Positions 1-6,299 are shown, counted from the first letter of the stretch. The stretch is 6,379 bases of DNA from Solobacterium sp. (GCA_017419465.1 JAFOLE010000229.1:1-6379); one strand, 5' to 3'. Notes: generated from the sequence alone by a model not told the origin. A program made the numbers and translations.

Positions 1-1946
1 ACCTGCTTGTTCTCTGCGGCTGCCTTGAAGGCCGCACGCACTGCGATCTCGGTTTTTCCAAAGCCGACATCACCGCACACCAGACGGTCCATCGGCTTGT
101 CGCTTTCCATATCCCGTTTGACATCCGCGACTGCGGAAGCCTGGTCGGGCGTCAGTTCATAGGCGAACTCCGACTCAAACTGTTTCTGCAGGTCACTGTC
201 CGGCTGATAGGCATAGCCGATATGGTCTTCTCTTGCGGCATACAGTTTCACTAACCGTTCCGCAAGATCCGTAACATTCTCTTCCAGTTTCTGCCGGGTC
301 TTTTCCCATTCGTGTCCGCCGAGTTTGTTTAAACGCGGCACTACACCTTCCCGGGAGACAAACTTCCGCACGAGGCGGAACTGTTCCAGCGGGACCAGCA
401 GTTCGGCATTTCCCTTATACACAATGCGCAGGAAGTCACGCATGGCGCCCTGTACTTCACGGGTTTCAATTCCGATATACTGTCCGACGCCGTGATTGGC
501 ATGGACAATGTAGTCTCCGGGTTCGAGTTCGTCGTAGCCGTGAATCACTTCCGCACTGCGGAACTTCTTTTCATAACGGCCGGTATGATGGCTGATCTCA
601 AACAGTTCCCGGTCCGTCACAACCGTCAGTCCGCTCTCCTGCAGGACAAAGCCCTCCGGGAAATCCGACAGGCAGACATTTAGACCCGGTCTGATCGGGA
701 AAGTCTCATCGGTGATCAGCTGATACGGAAGATTGTTTTCCACACAGGTATTGATCACCTTGTTCATCTGGGAACTGTGCAGGCAGCACAGCACCCGGTA
801 TTCCCTGCTTATGATGCGAAGCCGGAGATCAAGCGGTTCATTCGGAAGATGTACTTCCGTAATGCCGGAGATGTTGTCACAGAGCGGATCTTCATTGATC
901 CGCTTGCAGCCTTTGCCGATGCGGTCATAGTCATGGAATACCGCAAACCGCGGGAGAAGTTTCTTTTCCTGAACCATTTCCTGCAGGTAGGAAACCGTCT
1001 CATCATTCAGCCGCTTCACGGCGCCGCGGATCGTCTCATCATCTCCGGTGATAATCAGCGGATGATCCATATAATCCGCAATGGAGGACGCTTCCTTCAG
1101 TAAGGCGACATACGGATAGATGCCCGGTTCACTGATGGAGTTTTCAATCAGAGAAAGCGAGGATTCCACCGAGGACTGCAGAATCGCATCCGGTTCTTCC
1201 TGCAGGATACGCTCCGCCTCCGCACGCAGTTCTTTCTTCTGCGCATCGGAAAAGAGAATATCGCTTGCCGGCACAACGGTCACTTCATTAAGCGGAAGCA
1301 CCGTCTTCTGCGTCGTTGCGTCAAAGAAGCGGATACTGTCGACTTCATTGTCAAAGAATTCAATACGGACCGGCTGTTCATAGTTGATGGAATACACATC
1401 GACGATACCGCCTCGTGCCGCAAAGGAAAGCGGCTGATCGATATGGGAAGTCTCAGTGTATCCGCCGGTCCGGAGTTTTCGCTTGAGTTCTTCCATCTCA
1501 AGCGTATCGCCGGTTTTGATATGAATGCATGCATCACGGAATGTGTCCGGAGACGGCAGCTGCCGAAGCAGTCCGCTCGGGCAGGTCACAACGACCTGAC
1601 AGGGGTTGGAAAGCAGGGAAGCGAGGGTCTCCACTTTCGATGCGGTCATCTCCGGACTGGCGGCGATTGCCTCAACACGGAGCGATTCATCCGCGCCGAA
1701 AAGCGCGCAATTTGTCTCACCCAGGAGGGTCGACAGACGTTCGTACAGTCTCTGCGCGCTGTATAAGCTGTGTTTGACGACCAGGATCGGCCGCGGTTTT
1801 CTGCGGTAGGACACCGCAATCACCAGTGCTTCCTCAATCAGCGAGGAAAGCGGAAGCGGGCCTTTCCCTGCGTCAAGTTTCTGAACTGCCGGATTCGTAT
1901 CCAGTTCTTCCAGGATACGGACCGGAAAGCTGCTGCTCTCTTCCAA
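1..1946 (-). CDS. mfd: Transcription-repair coupling factor Mfd, N-terminal 648 codons (runs off left edge)
   Basis: Mfd is the cytosolic ATP-dependent translocase that removes RNA polymerase stalled at DNA lesions and recruits UvrA for nucleotide excision repair. I read one unbroken minus-strand frame. The UvrB-like N-terminal module includes PILVVKHSLYSAQRLYERL near residue 50 and RGGIVDVY near 178-185, followed by a FDNEVDSIRFF stretch near 200. The RNA-polymerase-interaction (Tudor-like) domain begins at about 477 with GDYIVHANHGVGQY. The translocase domain starts with ELTPDQ, and Walker A GDVGFGKT lies at 625-632 with K631, close to E. coli Mfd (K634). Full-length family members are about 1150 aa, so the remaining helicase motifs and the C-terminal domain lie outside the window. 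The start must be TTG at 1946: an in-frame stop lies at 1989-1991, there is no ATG/GTG between, and AAGGAA (1958-1963) sits 11 nt upstream. It begins 5 nt after the pth stop, so the two are co-transcribed. The family call is very sure; the exact start is likely. Confidence 0.96.
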   Translation of the reverse strand, partial: MEESSSFPVRILEELDTNPAVQKLDAGKGPLPLSSLIEEALVIAVSYRRKPRPILVVKHSLYSAQRLYERLSTLLGETNCALFGADESLRVEAIAASPEMTASKVETLASLLSNPCQVVVTCPSGLLRQLPSPDTFRDACIHIKTGDTLEMEELKRKLRTGGYTETSHIDQPLSFAARGGIVDVYSINYEQPVRIEFFDNEVDSIRFFDATTQKTVLPLNEVTVVPASDILFSDAQKKELRAEAERILQEEPDAILQSSVESSLSLIENSISEPGIYPYVALLKEASSIADYMDHPLIITGDDETIRGAVKRLNDETVSYLQEMVQEKKLLPRFAVFHDYDRIGKGCKRINEDPLCDNISGITEVHLPNEPLDLRLRIISREYRVLCCLHSSQMNKVINTCVENNLPYQLITDETFPIRPGLNVCLSDFPEGFVLQESGLTVVTDRELFEISHHTGRYEKKFRSAEVIHGYDELEPGDYIVHANHGVGQYIGIETREVQGAMRDFLRIVYKGNAELLVPLEQFRLVRKFVSREGVVPRLNKLGGHEWEKTRQKLEENVTDLAERLVKLYAAREDHIGYAYQPDSDLQKQFESEFAYELTPDQASAVADVKRDMESDKPMDRLVCGDVGFGKTEIAVRAAFKAAAENKQ

Positions 1947-1951
1947 AACGG

Positions 1952-2548
1952 TTATTCTTCCTTTTCTCCTTCCGGTTTCACCTTCAGGTTATAGTGCGAC
2001 ATGACACGGTCCATCGGCTGACTCACCCATGCCTCCGCAGCTTTTGCGGCGGTATCGATCGCAGTCTCAAACAGATCACGGTCTGCCTTTGCGACGGGAG
2101 AGAGCACCCAGTCAGGCACTTCCTCATGTTCGCCGCGCTTACTGTGGCCGACGCCGATGCGGATGCGGGCAATCTCATCCGTGCCCATGCAGGAAATGAT
2201 ATGTTTCATTCCCTTCTGTCCGCCGGAGCTGCCCTTCGGACGGATCCGGACCGAGCCGACCGGCAGGTCCATGTCATCATGCAGGACCAGAATATCCTGC
2301 GGATCAATCTTATAGTAATCTGCGGCTGCGCGCACGGCATTTCCGGACAGATTCATAAACGTGAGCGGTTCCATCAGAAGAACCTTCTCTCCGCCGATCA
2401 TTGCTGTTGCGGTCAAAGCGTTGAATTTGTTTACGGTAACCGAAGCACCGACATTTTCCGCAAGCTTTGCCAGTGCCATATATCCGCTGTTATGCCGGGT
2501 CTTTTCGTATTCCTTGCCCGGGTTGCCGAGTCCTGCGATCAGCTTCAT
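1952..2548 (-). CDS. pth: Peptidyl-tRNA hydrolase
   Basis: Pth cleaves the ester bond of peptidyl-tRNAs released prematurely from ribosomes, recycling tRNA in the cytosol. At 198 aa it has the usual bacterial Pth length. The family signature opens the protein: GLGNPGKEYEKTRHN at 6-20, with N9 and catalytic H19 (E. coli N10 and H20). TFMNLSG at 63-69 supplies N66 (E. coli N68), and LHDDMDLP at 89-96 supplies D91 (E. coli D93). IARIRIGVGH at 126-135 is also typical. One oddity: where E. coli has N114 within GGHNG, this protein reads GGQKG at 109-113, putting K112 at the usual Asn. The ATG overlaps the TGA of the upstream membrane-protein gene (ATGA), and AGGAAG lies about 8 nt before it, so translation is probably coupled. 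mfd follows after 5 nt. The pth-mfd order matches Bacillus, but the small fin gene found between them there is missing. Confidence 0.97.
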   Translation of the reverse strand: MKLIAGLGNPGKEYEKTRHNSGYMALAKLAENVGASVTVNKFNALTATAMIGGEKVLLMEPLTFMNLSGNAVRAAADYYKIDPQDILVLHDDMDLPVGSVRIRPKGSSGGQKGMKHIISCMGTDEIARIRIGVGHSKRGEHEEVPDWVLSPVAKADRDLFETAIDTAAKAAEAWVSQPMDRVMSHYNLKVKPEGEKEE

Positions 2549-3399
2549 TCAGCGTCTTCCTTTTCTTCCGCAGGAGCGGCCGGTTCTTCCGTTTCCACGG
2601 TTTCCATAATTTCCGGTTCTGCAGTCTCTGCGGATTCGGTTTCTTCGGGTTCCTCTTCTTCCTCTTTCGGAAGTTCAATATGGAGTTCCTTCAGCCAGCG
2701 GATGCCGAGCCGGGTATTTGTCGCGAAGTTATGAATGTCCTTCAGACATTCTTCATATCCTTCCGTGTTTCCTTCATCCCGGTACTGTGCCGCAAGAATT
2801 GCCTCTTCGCAGTTCTTGTACAGTCCGATCAGCTGTTTGGAATAACGGTATCCGGCATATTCCCCGGCCAGAAGCTGTTTGATAAATGCCTGTCCATGAT
2901 CATCCGTACGGTCATAGAATTTTCTGTTTTCATCATGGATCGCCTTCAGAAGCGTATCCCCGTTGACTTCCGCATAAGCCGCAATCTTCTCCTCATGGAG
3001 CCTGCGAAGATCATTGCGTCCGCGGTAATTCAGACGGTTCGGAATTGCCATGTACAGATAGAAGAAGCTGTCCTCGTTGTTCGTAAAGCCCTGATTCTTC
3101 TTTGTCGGCTGAAGCAGAATATCAATGTTAAGATCCTCAAGATGTTCCTTGAATTCCTCATCCCGCTCATAGAAAACATCACCCCAGAGACGGAGGACAC
3201 GGACCTTCTGTCCGTATTCCGGATCCTTGGATACATTGATGAATTCATCCGCATTCGCAAAGAACGCGTCGCGGTCATCCATCTTGTCGAGAATCTTCAG
3301 CATCTCCTTGTTCAGTCTTCCGCGTCCGGAAAGCTGGAATACCCGGTAGAACATGTATACGGAGAATGCGATCAGTAACAGATTTAATATCAGACTCAT
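2545..3399 (-). CDS. Uncharacterised membrane-anchored protein with Glu-rich C-terminal tail
   Basis: I do not recognise this 284-aa protein. It has three parts. Residues 3-21 are a single hydrophobic helix with no positive charge before it and basic residues after it (R19, R26, R28, K31), so by the positive-inside rule the body should face the cytoplasm. Residues 30-240 form a soluble, charged, largely helical-looking domain containing RLWGDVFYERDEEF (70-83) and EDSFFYLYMAIPNRLNYRGR (109-128). Residues 241-284 are a low-complexity acidic tail, 20 Glu in 44 residues with interspersed Pro and Ala, likely disordered. No catalytic motif is evident, and only two Cys (197 and 218) are present. The start is supported by GAGG at 3409-3412, 9 nt before the ATG, and by a TATAAT upstream. 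It is the first gene of the run into pth and mfd, and its stop overlaps the pth start. That the gene is real is fairly certain; its function is unknown. Confidence 0.85.
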   Translation of the reverse strand: MSLILNLLLIAFSVYMFYRVFQLSGRGRLNKEMLKILDKMDDRDAFFANADEFINVSKDPEYGQKVRVLRLWGDVFYERDEEFKEHLEDLNIDILLQPTKKNQGFTNNEDSFFYLYMAIPNRLNYRGRNDLRRLHEEKIAAYAEVNGDTLLKAIHDENRKFYDRTDDHGQAFIKQLLAGEYAGYRYSKQLIGLYKNCEEAILAAQYRDEGNTEGYEECLKDIHNFATNTRLGIRWLKELHIELPKEEEEEPEETESAETAEPEIMETVETEEPAAPAEEKEDAE

Positions 3400-3418
3400 A
3401 GTTATTTACCTCGTGTTT

Positions 3419-3424
3419 ATTATA
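3419..3424 (-). promoter_or_regulatory. Candidate -10 box for the membrane protein-pth-mfd unit
   Basis: Read on the minus strand, this is a perfect TATAAT located 19 nt before the ATG at 3399. The matching -35 position at 17-bp spacing (3442-3447) reads GCATAC, which is poor, so the promoter would be weak or need an activator. The predicted transcription start near 3412 would leave a leader of only about 13 nt, beginning almost at the GAGG Shine-Dalgarno. That short leader keeps confidence moderate; a start further upstream is possible. Confidence 0.42.
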
Positions 3425-3553
3425 CTCATTCGCCGCCTTCCGTATGCGGCTTTCGCCTCATTCCCTCCTCTTCTGCGCCGTTTCTCATGCGCAGGGACCA
3501 TTTTGAAAAGATTTTGGGCATTTCCCTTCGCGAAATAAACAGCGATTATAGTC

Positions 3554-3594
3554 CGGCAGAAACAGCCGTTCCCCGCGGAACGGAAACACTGCCG
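3554..3594 (+). promoter_or_regulatory. Two-tier hairpin abutting the Shine-Dalgarno of the small gene
   Basis: An outer 6-bp stem, CGGCAG (3554-3559) with CTGCCG (3589-3594), encloses an inner 7-bp stem, CCGTTCC (3566-3572) with GGAACGG (3577-3583), closed by a CCGC loop. The internal loop is nearly symmetric, AAACAG on the left and AAACA on the right. The outer stem ends directly at the TAAGGAGG ribosome binding region, so folding or protein binding could affect translation initiation. It lacks a following T-run, so it is not an intrinsic terminator. The candidate -10 boxes at 3544-3552 would place the transcript start inside or at the edge of the outer stem, so part of the structure may act only as a DNA dyad. 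The sequence symmetry is seen directly; regulation is inferred. Confidence 0.55.
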
Positions 3595-3595
3595 T

Positions 3596-3602
3596 AAGGA
3601 GG
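3596..3602 (+). promoter_or_regulatory. Strong Shine-Dalgarno of the 78-aa gene
   Basis: AAGGAGG, a near-perfect anti-16S match, lies 8 nt before the ATG at 3611. It fixes the start and is the main evidence that this short frame is translated. Confidence 0.85.
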
Positions 3603-3610
3603 AGATACAT

Positions 3611-3847
3611 ATGAAAACATCACTGCTTGTATACGGAACCTACAATCTGCGTGAATGGGAGCGTATCACCCGCATCTTCGAGGAAAACGGCGTGGCATTT
3701 GAGGAAGGACTCCACACACATGCCTTCCGGCTCGAGGACGGCACCTATGACTTCTGGTACTTTCACTTCCTGCGGGCACATGTCACAAAGGAAAAAGAAC
3801 AGATCATCCGCGCAAAACGTACACAGCTGAAAAAGATCTTCAGATAA
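3611..3847 (+). CDS. Small uncharacterised protein, 78 aa
   Basis: I do not recognise this protein. It begins with a short hydrophobic strand-like segment (SLLVYGTYN, 4-12), followed by an amphipathic helix-like stretch (LREWERITRIFEENG, 13-27), an aromatic and His-rich middle (YDFWYFHF, 46-53), and a basic C-terminus rich in Lys and Arg (KEKEQIIRAKRTQLKKIFR, 60-78). This suggests a small cytosolic alpha/beta fold with a basic helix that might bind nucleic acid or another protein; that is inference. There is no signal peptide, membrane segment or Cys pair. Evidence that the gene is real: an excellent Shine-Dalgarno with 8-nt spacing, a structured region just upstream, and a strong terminator starting 13 nt after the stop, making a self-contained single-gene transcription unit. 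It is the only plus-strand gene here, divergent from the membrane-protein unit and convergent with hpt. Confidence 0.82.
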   Translation: MKTSLLVYGTYNLREWERITRIFEENGVAFEEGLHTHAFRLEDGTYDFWYFHFLRAHVTKEKEQIIRAKRTQLKKIFR

Positions 3848-3859
3848 GCCCATATTGAA

Positions 3860-3898
3860 AACCATCCATCGGCTGATCCGATGGATGGTTCTTTTTTT
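3860..3898 (+). terminator. Strong intrinsic terminator, probably bidirectional, between the small gene and hpt
   Basis: A perfect 13-bp stem, AACCATCCATCGG (3860-3872) with CCGATGGATGGTT (3878-3890), closes a CTGAT loop and is followed by C and seven T on the plus strand, ending the 78-aa gene. On the minus strand the same stem begins about 10 nt after the hpt stop and is followed by a run of four T (from forward A3858-A3861), so it likely also ends the HAD-reductase-hpt transcript, less efficiently. Confidence 0.93.
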
Positions 3899-3900
3899 GT

Positions 3901-4443
3901 TTAGTCCGCACTCTGTTTTAAGGTCCCGATAAACGGGAGATTGCGGTATTTTTCCGCATAGTCGATTCCATAGCCGATGATGAACTTGTCTTCCACTTCA
4001 AAGCCGACATATTCCACCGGCACTTCCACCTGTCTGCGGGACGGCTTGTCCAGCAGCGCACAGATCTTCACATCTTCCGCGCCTCGGTTTTTCAGATATT
4101 CACGGAGATAATGCAGGGTGTTTCCGGTATCGATGATATCTTCCACGATCAGTACGGAACAGCCCTGAATATCCTGATGTAGGTCGTTTGTAATGCGTAC
4201 GATTCCGGAAGAAACCGTCGAATTGCCATAGCTGGAAACAGACATGAAATCAATTCTGATCGGTGAATTGATTTCGCGGATCAGATCGCTCATGAAGACG
4301 CCGGCGCCTTTGAGAATGCCCACGACGATCAGGTCCTTTCCTTCATAGTCACAGGTAATCTCTGCGCCGAGTTCCGCAACCCGTTTTGCGATATCGTCTC
4401 TTGTGAAGAGCACTTCGTCAATTTCATTCATTGCGTTGTACAT
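3901..4443 (-). CDS. hpt: Hypoxanthine(-guanine) phosphoribosyltransferase
   Basis: This purine salvage enzyme joins hypoxanthine or guanine to PRPP to give IMP or GMP in the cytosol. With the start chosen here it is 180 aa, the normal length for the Bacillus-type enzyme. Visible motifs: LKG at 44-46 (PRPP pyrophosphate loop), SSYGNSTVSSG at 70-80 (flexible active-site loop), the PRPP signature VLIVEDIIDTG at 97-107 with acidic pair E101/D102, DKP at 132-134, and a C-terminal KFIIGYGIDYAEKYRNLP purine-binding region from 153. A longer frame runs up to an ATG at 4491, but that adds 16 unconserved residues overlapping the reductase gene. The ATG at 4443 has AGAGGAG 7 nt upstream and gives the family length, so I use it. 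It lies 22 nt after the reductase stop, with a shared terminator downstream. In Bacillus hprT sits between tilS and ftsH; neither is adjacent here. Confidence 0.96.
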   Translation of the reverse strand: MYNAMNEIDEVLFTRDDIAKRVAELGAEITCDYEGKDLIVVGILKGAGVFMSDLIREINSPIRIDFMSVSSYGNSTVSSGIVRITNDLHQDIQGCSVLIVEDIIDTGNTLHYLREYLKNRGAEDVKICALLDKPSRRQVEVPVEYVGFEVEDKFIIGYGIDYAEKYRNLPFIGTLKQSAD

Positions 4444-4450
4444 ATCTTGA

Positions 4451-4457
4451 CTCCTCT
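4451..4457 (-). promoter_or_regulatory. Ribosome binding site deciding the hpt start
   Basis: Minus-strand AGAGGAG ends 7 nt before the ATG at 4443, supporting the 180-aa product over the 196-aa reading from 4491. It lies in the 22-nt gap after the reductase stop codon. Confidence 0.8.
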
Positions 4458-4465
4458 GCGTTTGT

Positions 4466-5602
4466 TCAGTGTTCGTAATGTGCCGCAACATCCTTCAGAT
4501 AATCAATGATGGAAAGATGCTGGGGACAGACGCCTTCGCACTGTCCGCAGGCAATACAGTCGGATGCCTTTCCGCGGGTACCGGAAATGATTTCATAGTT
4601 TGTAAAGTTGATTGTCCATCCCTTCTCTTCGAGATGTTCACGCATGTCCTCGTTATAGATTGAGAAATACTGCGGAATCGCAATATTCATCGGACAGCCT
4701 TCCGTACAGTACGAACAGCCGGTACACGGAATCGCAATCTGACTGTTAATAATATCCGCCGCTTTGAAACAGATCTTCTGTTCTTCTTCGCTCAGCGGAC
4801 GGAACTCCTTCATGTAACTCAGATTGTCTTTCATCTGGTCAATGGAGCTCATACCGGACAGTACGACCATGACATTCGGAAGACTTGCGGCGAACCGGAT
4901 CGCCCAGCTCGGAACGGACATTGAAGGATCCTGTGCTTTAAACAGCGCTTCCGCTTCTGACGGAACCTTTGCGAGGGTTCCGCCCTTGACCGGCTCCATG
5001 ACGATGACCGGTTTGCCATGGCGTTCCGCCACTTCATAACATGCCCGGGAACGAATCCATTCGCTTTCCCAGTCGAGATAATTGATCTGAAGCTGGACGA
5101 ATTCCATTTCCGGATGTTTTGTAAGAATCTCTTCCAGCATCTCCGGTGTGTCATGGAAGGAGAAACCGGCATGCTTTACAAGACCGGAGTCCTTCTTCTC
5201 CAGAAGCCAGTCAAAACATTCCAGTGACTCATATTTCTCAATCATGGTCGCTTCGATCCCGTGAATCAGATAGTAGTCAAAGTAACCGGCACCGGTCCGC
5301 TCCAGCTGTGTATTGAAAATTTTGTCGCGGTCTTCCTTTGTCTCAATGAAGCCGGCATGCAGCTTTGTCGCAAGGGTGAAGCTTTCCCGCGGATACCGGG
5401 AAACAAGTGCTTCCTTTGCGGCAGATTCACTGGCAAAGGCGTTGTACATCCATGCGGTGTCGAAATAGGTGAAGCCGTTTTCCATGAACAGATCCACCAT
5501 CTGTTTGAGCTGTTCCATGTTGATGTCAGCCGGATTGGATTTGTCATTCAGGGGCAGACGCATCAGTCCGAATCCGAGCTTTTTAGCGGGTTTGAACTCC
5601 AT
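4466..5602 (-). CDS. Aldo/keto reductase with C-terminal dual [4Fe-4S] ferredoxin domain
   Basis: This is a predicted cytosolic oxidoreductase of 378 aa. The N-terminal part (about 1-285) is an AKR TIM barrel: LGFGLMRLP at 9-17, and the tetrad appears as D48 and Y53 (FDTAWMYN), K80 (ATKLH) and H114 (LIHGIE). QLQINYLD (170-177) and VMEPVKGG (201-208) are typical barrel strands. The C-terminal part carries two ferredoxin clusters, C293-x2-C296-x2-C299-x3-C303-P and C349-x2-C352-x2-C355-x3-C359-P, expected to hold two [4Fe-4S] centres. This two-domain architecture is known in anaerobic bacteria, where electrons may pass between the iron-sulfur centres and a substrate reduced or oxidised at the barrel; the substrate cannot be read from sequence. 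The start is supported by AGGAG at 5614-5618, 11 nt upstream. It lies 46 nt after the HAD gene and 22 nt before hpt, so it is probably the middle gene of a three-gene operon. Confidence 0.94.
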   Translation of the reverse strand: MEFKPAKKLGFGLMRLPLNDKSNPADINMEQLKQMVDLFMENGFTYFDTAWMYNAFASESAAKEALVSRYPRESFTLATKLHAGFIETKEDRDKIFNTQLERTGAGYFDYYLIHGIEATMIEKYESLECFDWLLEKKDSGLVKHAGFSFHDTPEMLEEILTKHPEMEFVQLQINYLDWESEWIRSRACYEVAERHGKPVIVMEPVKGGTLAKVPSEAEALFKAQDPSMSVPSWAIRFAASLPNVMVVLSGMSSIDQMKDNLSYMKEFRPLSEEEQKICFKAADIINSQIAIPCTGCSYCTEGCPMNIAIPQYFSIYNEDMREHLEEKGWTINFTNYEIISGTRGKASDCIACGQCEGVCPQHLSIIDYLKDVAAHYEH

Positions 5603-5648
5603 ACTCTTGTGTTCTCCTTTTTCTGATTATGTGTTTTAAACCATACAG

Positions 5649-6299
5649 TCAGAGCTGATCGTTCTGAATCCGTTCAAGGGCTTCATTCAGTGACGTGCAG
5701 ACGACTGCCTGGCTCTTTCGAATGGTTTCATTCGGCTGCACATAGTCCGGTACCATGACCGTTGTACATCCTGCCGCAAGGCCTGCGAGCACACCGTTGG
5801 TGGAATCCTCGAAGACATAGCAGTCCTTCGCATCCAGGCCAAGCTTATCCGCCGCAAGCAGGAAGATATCCGGTGCCGGCTTTCCGTGTTCCACCCAGCT
5901 TCCGCTGACGACTTCATCGAAGTACTGTTCTGTACCGGATACCTGAAGATTGGAACGGATCATTTCCGGCCAGGACGAACTTGCGACGGCAGTTTTCACG
6001 CCCTGTGCCTTAAAGTATTCCAGAATTTCAAACAGGCCCGGCTTGACCGGCACTGCGGTTTTCAGTTTTTCCTCGACGCCGTCTACGACGCGGTGAAACA
6101 GTGCATCCGGATCGTCGGTATGATAGTACTTCCGTACAACAGAGCGAAGCAGTTCTCCGCTGGTTCCGCAGATTTCATACACGAATGTATCCGGCAGGGT
6201 GATGCCCATCTCTGCCGCGATTTCCTTCCAGACTTCCTGATACATCGATTCCGTATCGAACATCAGTCCGTCCATATCAAAAATTGCGCCCTGTTTCAT
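5649..6299 (-). CDS. HAD-superfamily (subfamily IA) sugar-phosphate phosphatase-like hydrolase
   Basis: This 216-aa cytosolic protein has all four HAD motifs: motif I DMDG with nucleophile D8 and acid/base D10, motif II S107 in AVASSSW, motif III K140 in GKPAPD, and motif IV FEDSTNG with E164/D165 from 163. The helical cap inserted after motif I (about 16-80) is the small class-I type of beta-phosphoglucomutase and small sugar-phosphate or nucleotide phosphatases. The sequence after motif I (LMFDTESMYQEVW) has no His at the usual beta-phosphoglucomutase cap position, so a phosphatase on a phosphorylated sugar or nucleotide is more likely; the substrate is not determinable. Start: AGAGG sits about 7 nt before the ATG. 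It is the first gene of the run into the reductase and hpt, and a nucleotide-related role near hpt would make sense but is only a guess. Confidence 0.9.
   Translation of the reverse strand: MKQGAIFDMDGLMFDTESMYQEVWKEIAAEMGITLPDTFVYEICGTSGELLRSVVRKYYHTDDPDALFHRVVDGVEEKLKTAVPVKPGLFEILEYFKAQGVKTAVASSSWPEMIRSNLQVSGTEQYFDEVVSGSWVEHGKPAPDIFLLAADKLGLDAKDCYVFEDSTNGVLAGLAAGCTTVMVPDYVQPNETIRKSQAVVCTSLNEALERIQNDQL

Larger units (their letters stand above)
3400..3610. other. Divergent intergenic region between the membrane-protein gene and the small plus-strand gene
   Basis: This 211-bp spacer is the only sizeable non-coding stretch in the window. It carries the minus-strand TATAAT (3419-3424), a GCCGC/GCGGC inverted repeat (3432-3436 and 3446-3450), a CTCATTC direct repeat (3425-3431 and 3457-3463, 32 bp apart), an 8-bp palindrome TTCGCGAA (3527-3534), and the two-tier hairpin (3554-3594) plus Shine-Dalgarno of the plus-strand gene. 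For the plus-strand gene the best -10 candidates are GATTAT (3544-3549) and TATAGT (3547-3552), both without a convincing -35. Short minus-strand reading frames here (about 31 codons, starting at 3521 and 3501) lack correctly spaced ribosome binding sites. Confidence 0.6.

Noticed and set aside
1826..2734. 302-codon open frame on the plus strand
   Set aside because: It lies antisense to mfd, pth and the membrane-protein gene, has a Ser-rich low-complexity end, no ribosome binding site, and no recognisable domain. The minus-strand pth is unmistakable.
2467..3378. 303-codon open frame on the plus strand
   Set aside because: Antisense shadow of pth and the membrane-protein gene with a Phe/Arg-rich, unnatural composition. 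The opposite strand has a good start, ATGA coupling to pth and a coherent anchor-domain-tail layout.
3406..3521. Overlapping minus-strand frames of about 31 codons upstream of the membrane-protein gene (starts at 3521 and 3501)
   Set aside because: Purine-rich ribosome-site-like sequences are only about 2 nt from the start or absent, the frames overlap each other and the promoter, and the peptides are Arg/Glu-rich without any recognisable feature.
3353..3538. 61-codon plus-strand frame with a hydrophobic segment
   Set aside because: It is antisense to the membrane-protein start and promoter, has no ribosome binding site, and its hydrophobic stretch mirrors AT-rich promoter DNA.
3620..3865. 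81-codon minus-strand frame opposite the 78-aa gene
   Set aside because: It would start inside the terminator stem region, has no Shine-Dalgarno, and competes with a plus-strand frame that has near-perfect initiation signals.
5603..5648. CATAAT (5626-5631, minus) as an internal promoter for the reductase
   Set aside because: There is no -35 match at 16-18 bp and no extended TG, so a separate promoter is not supported.
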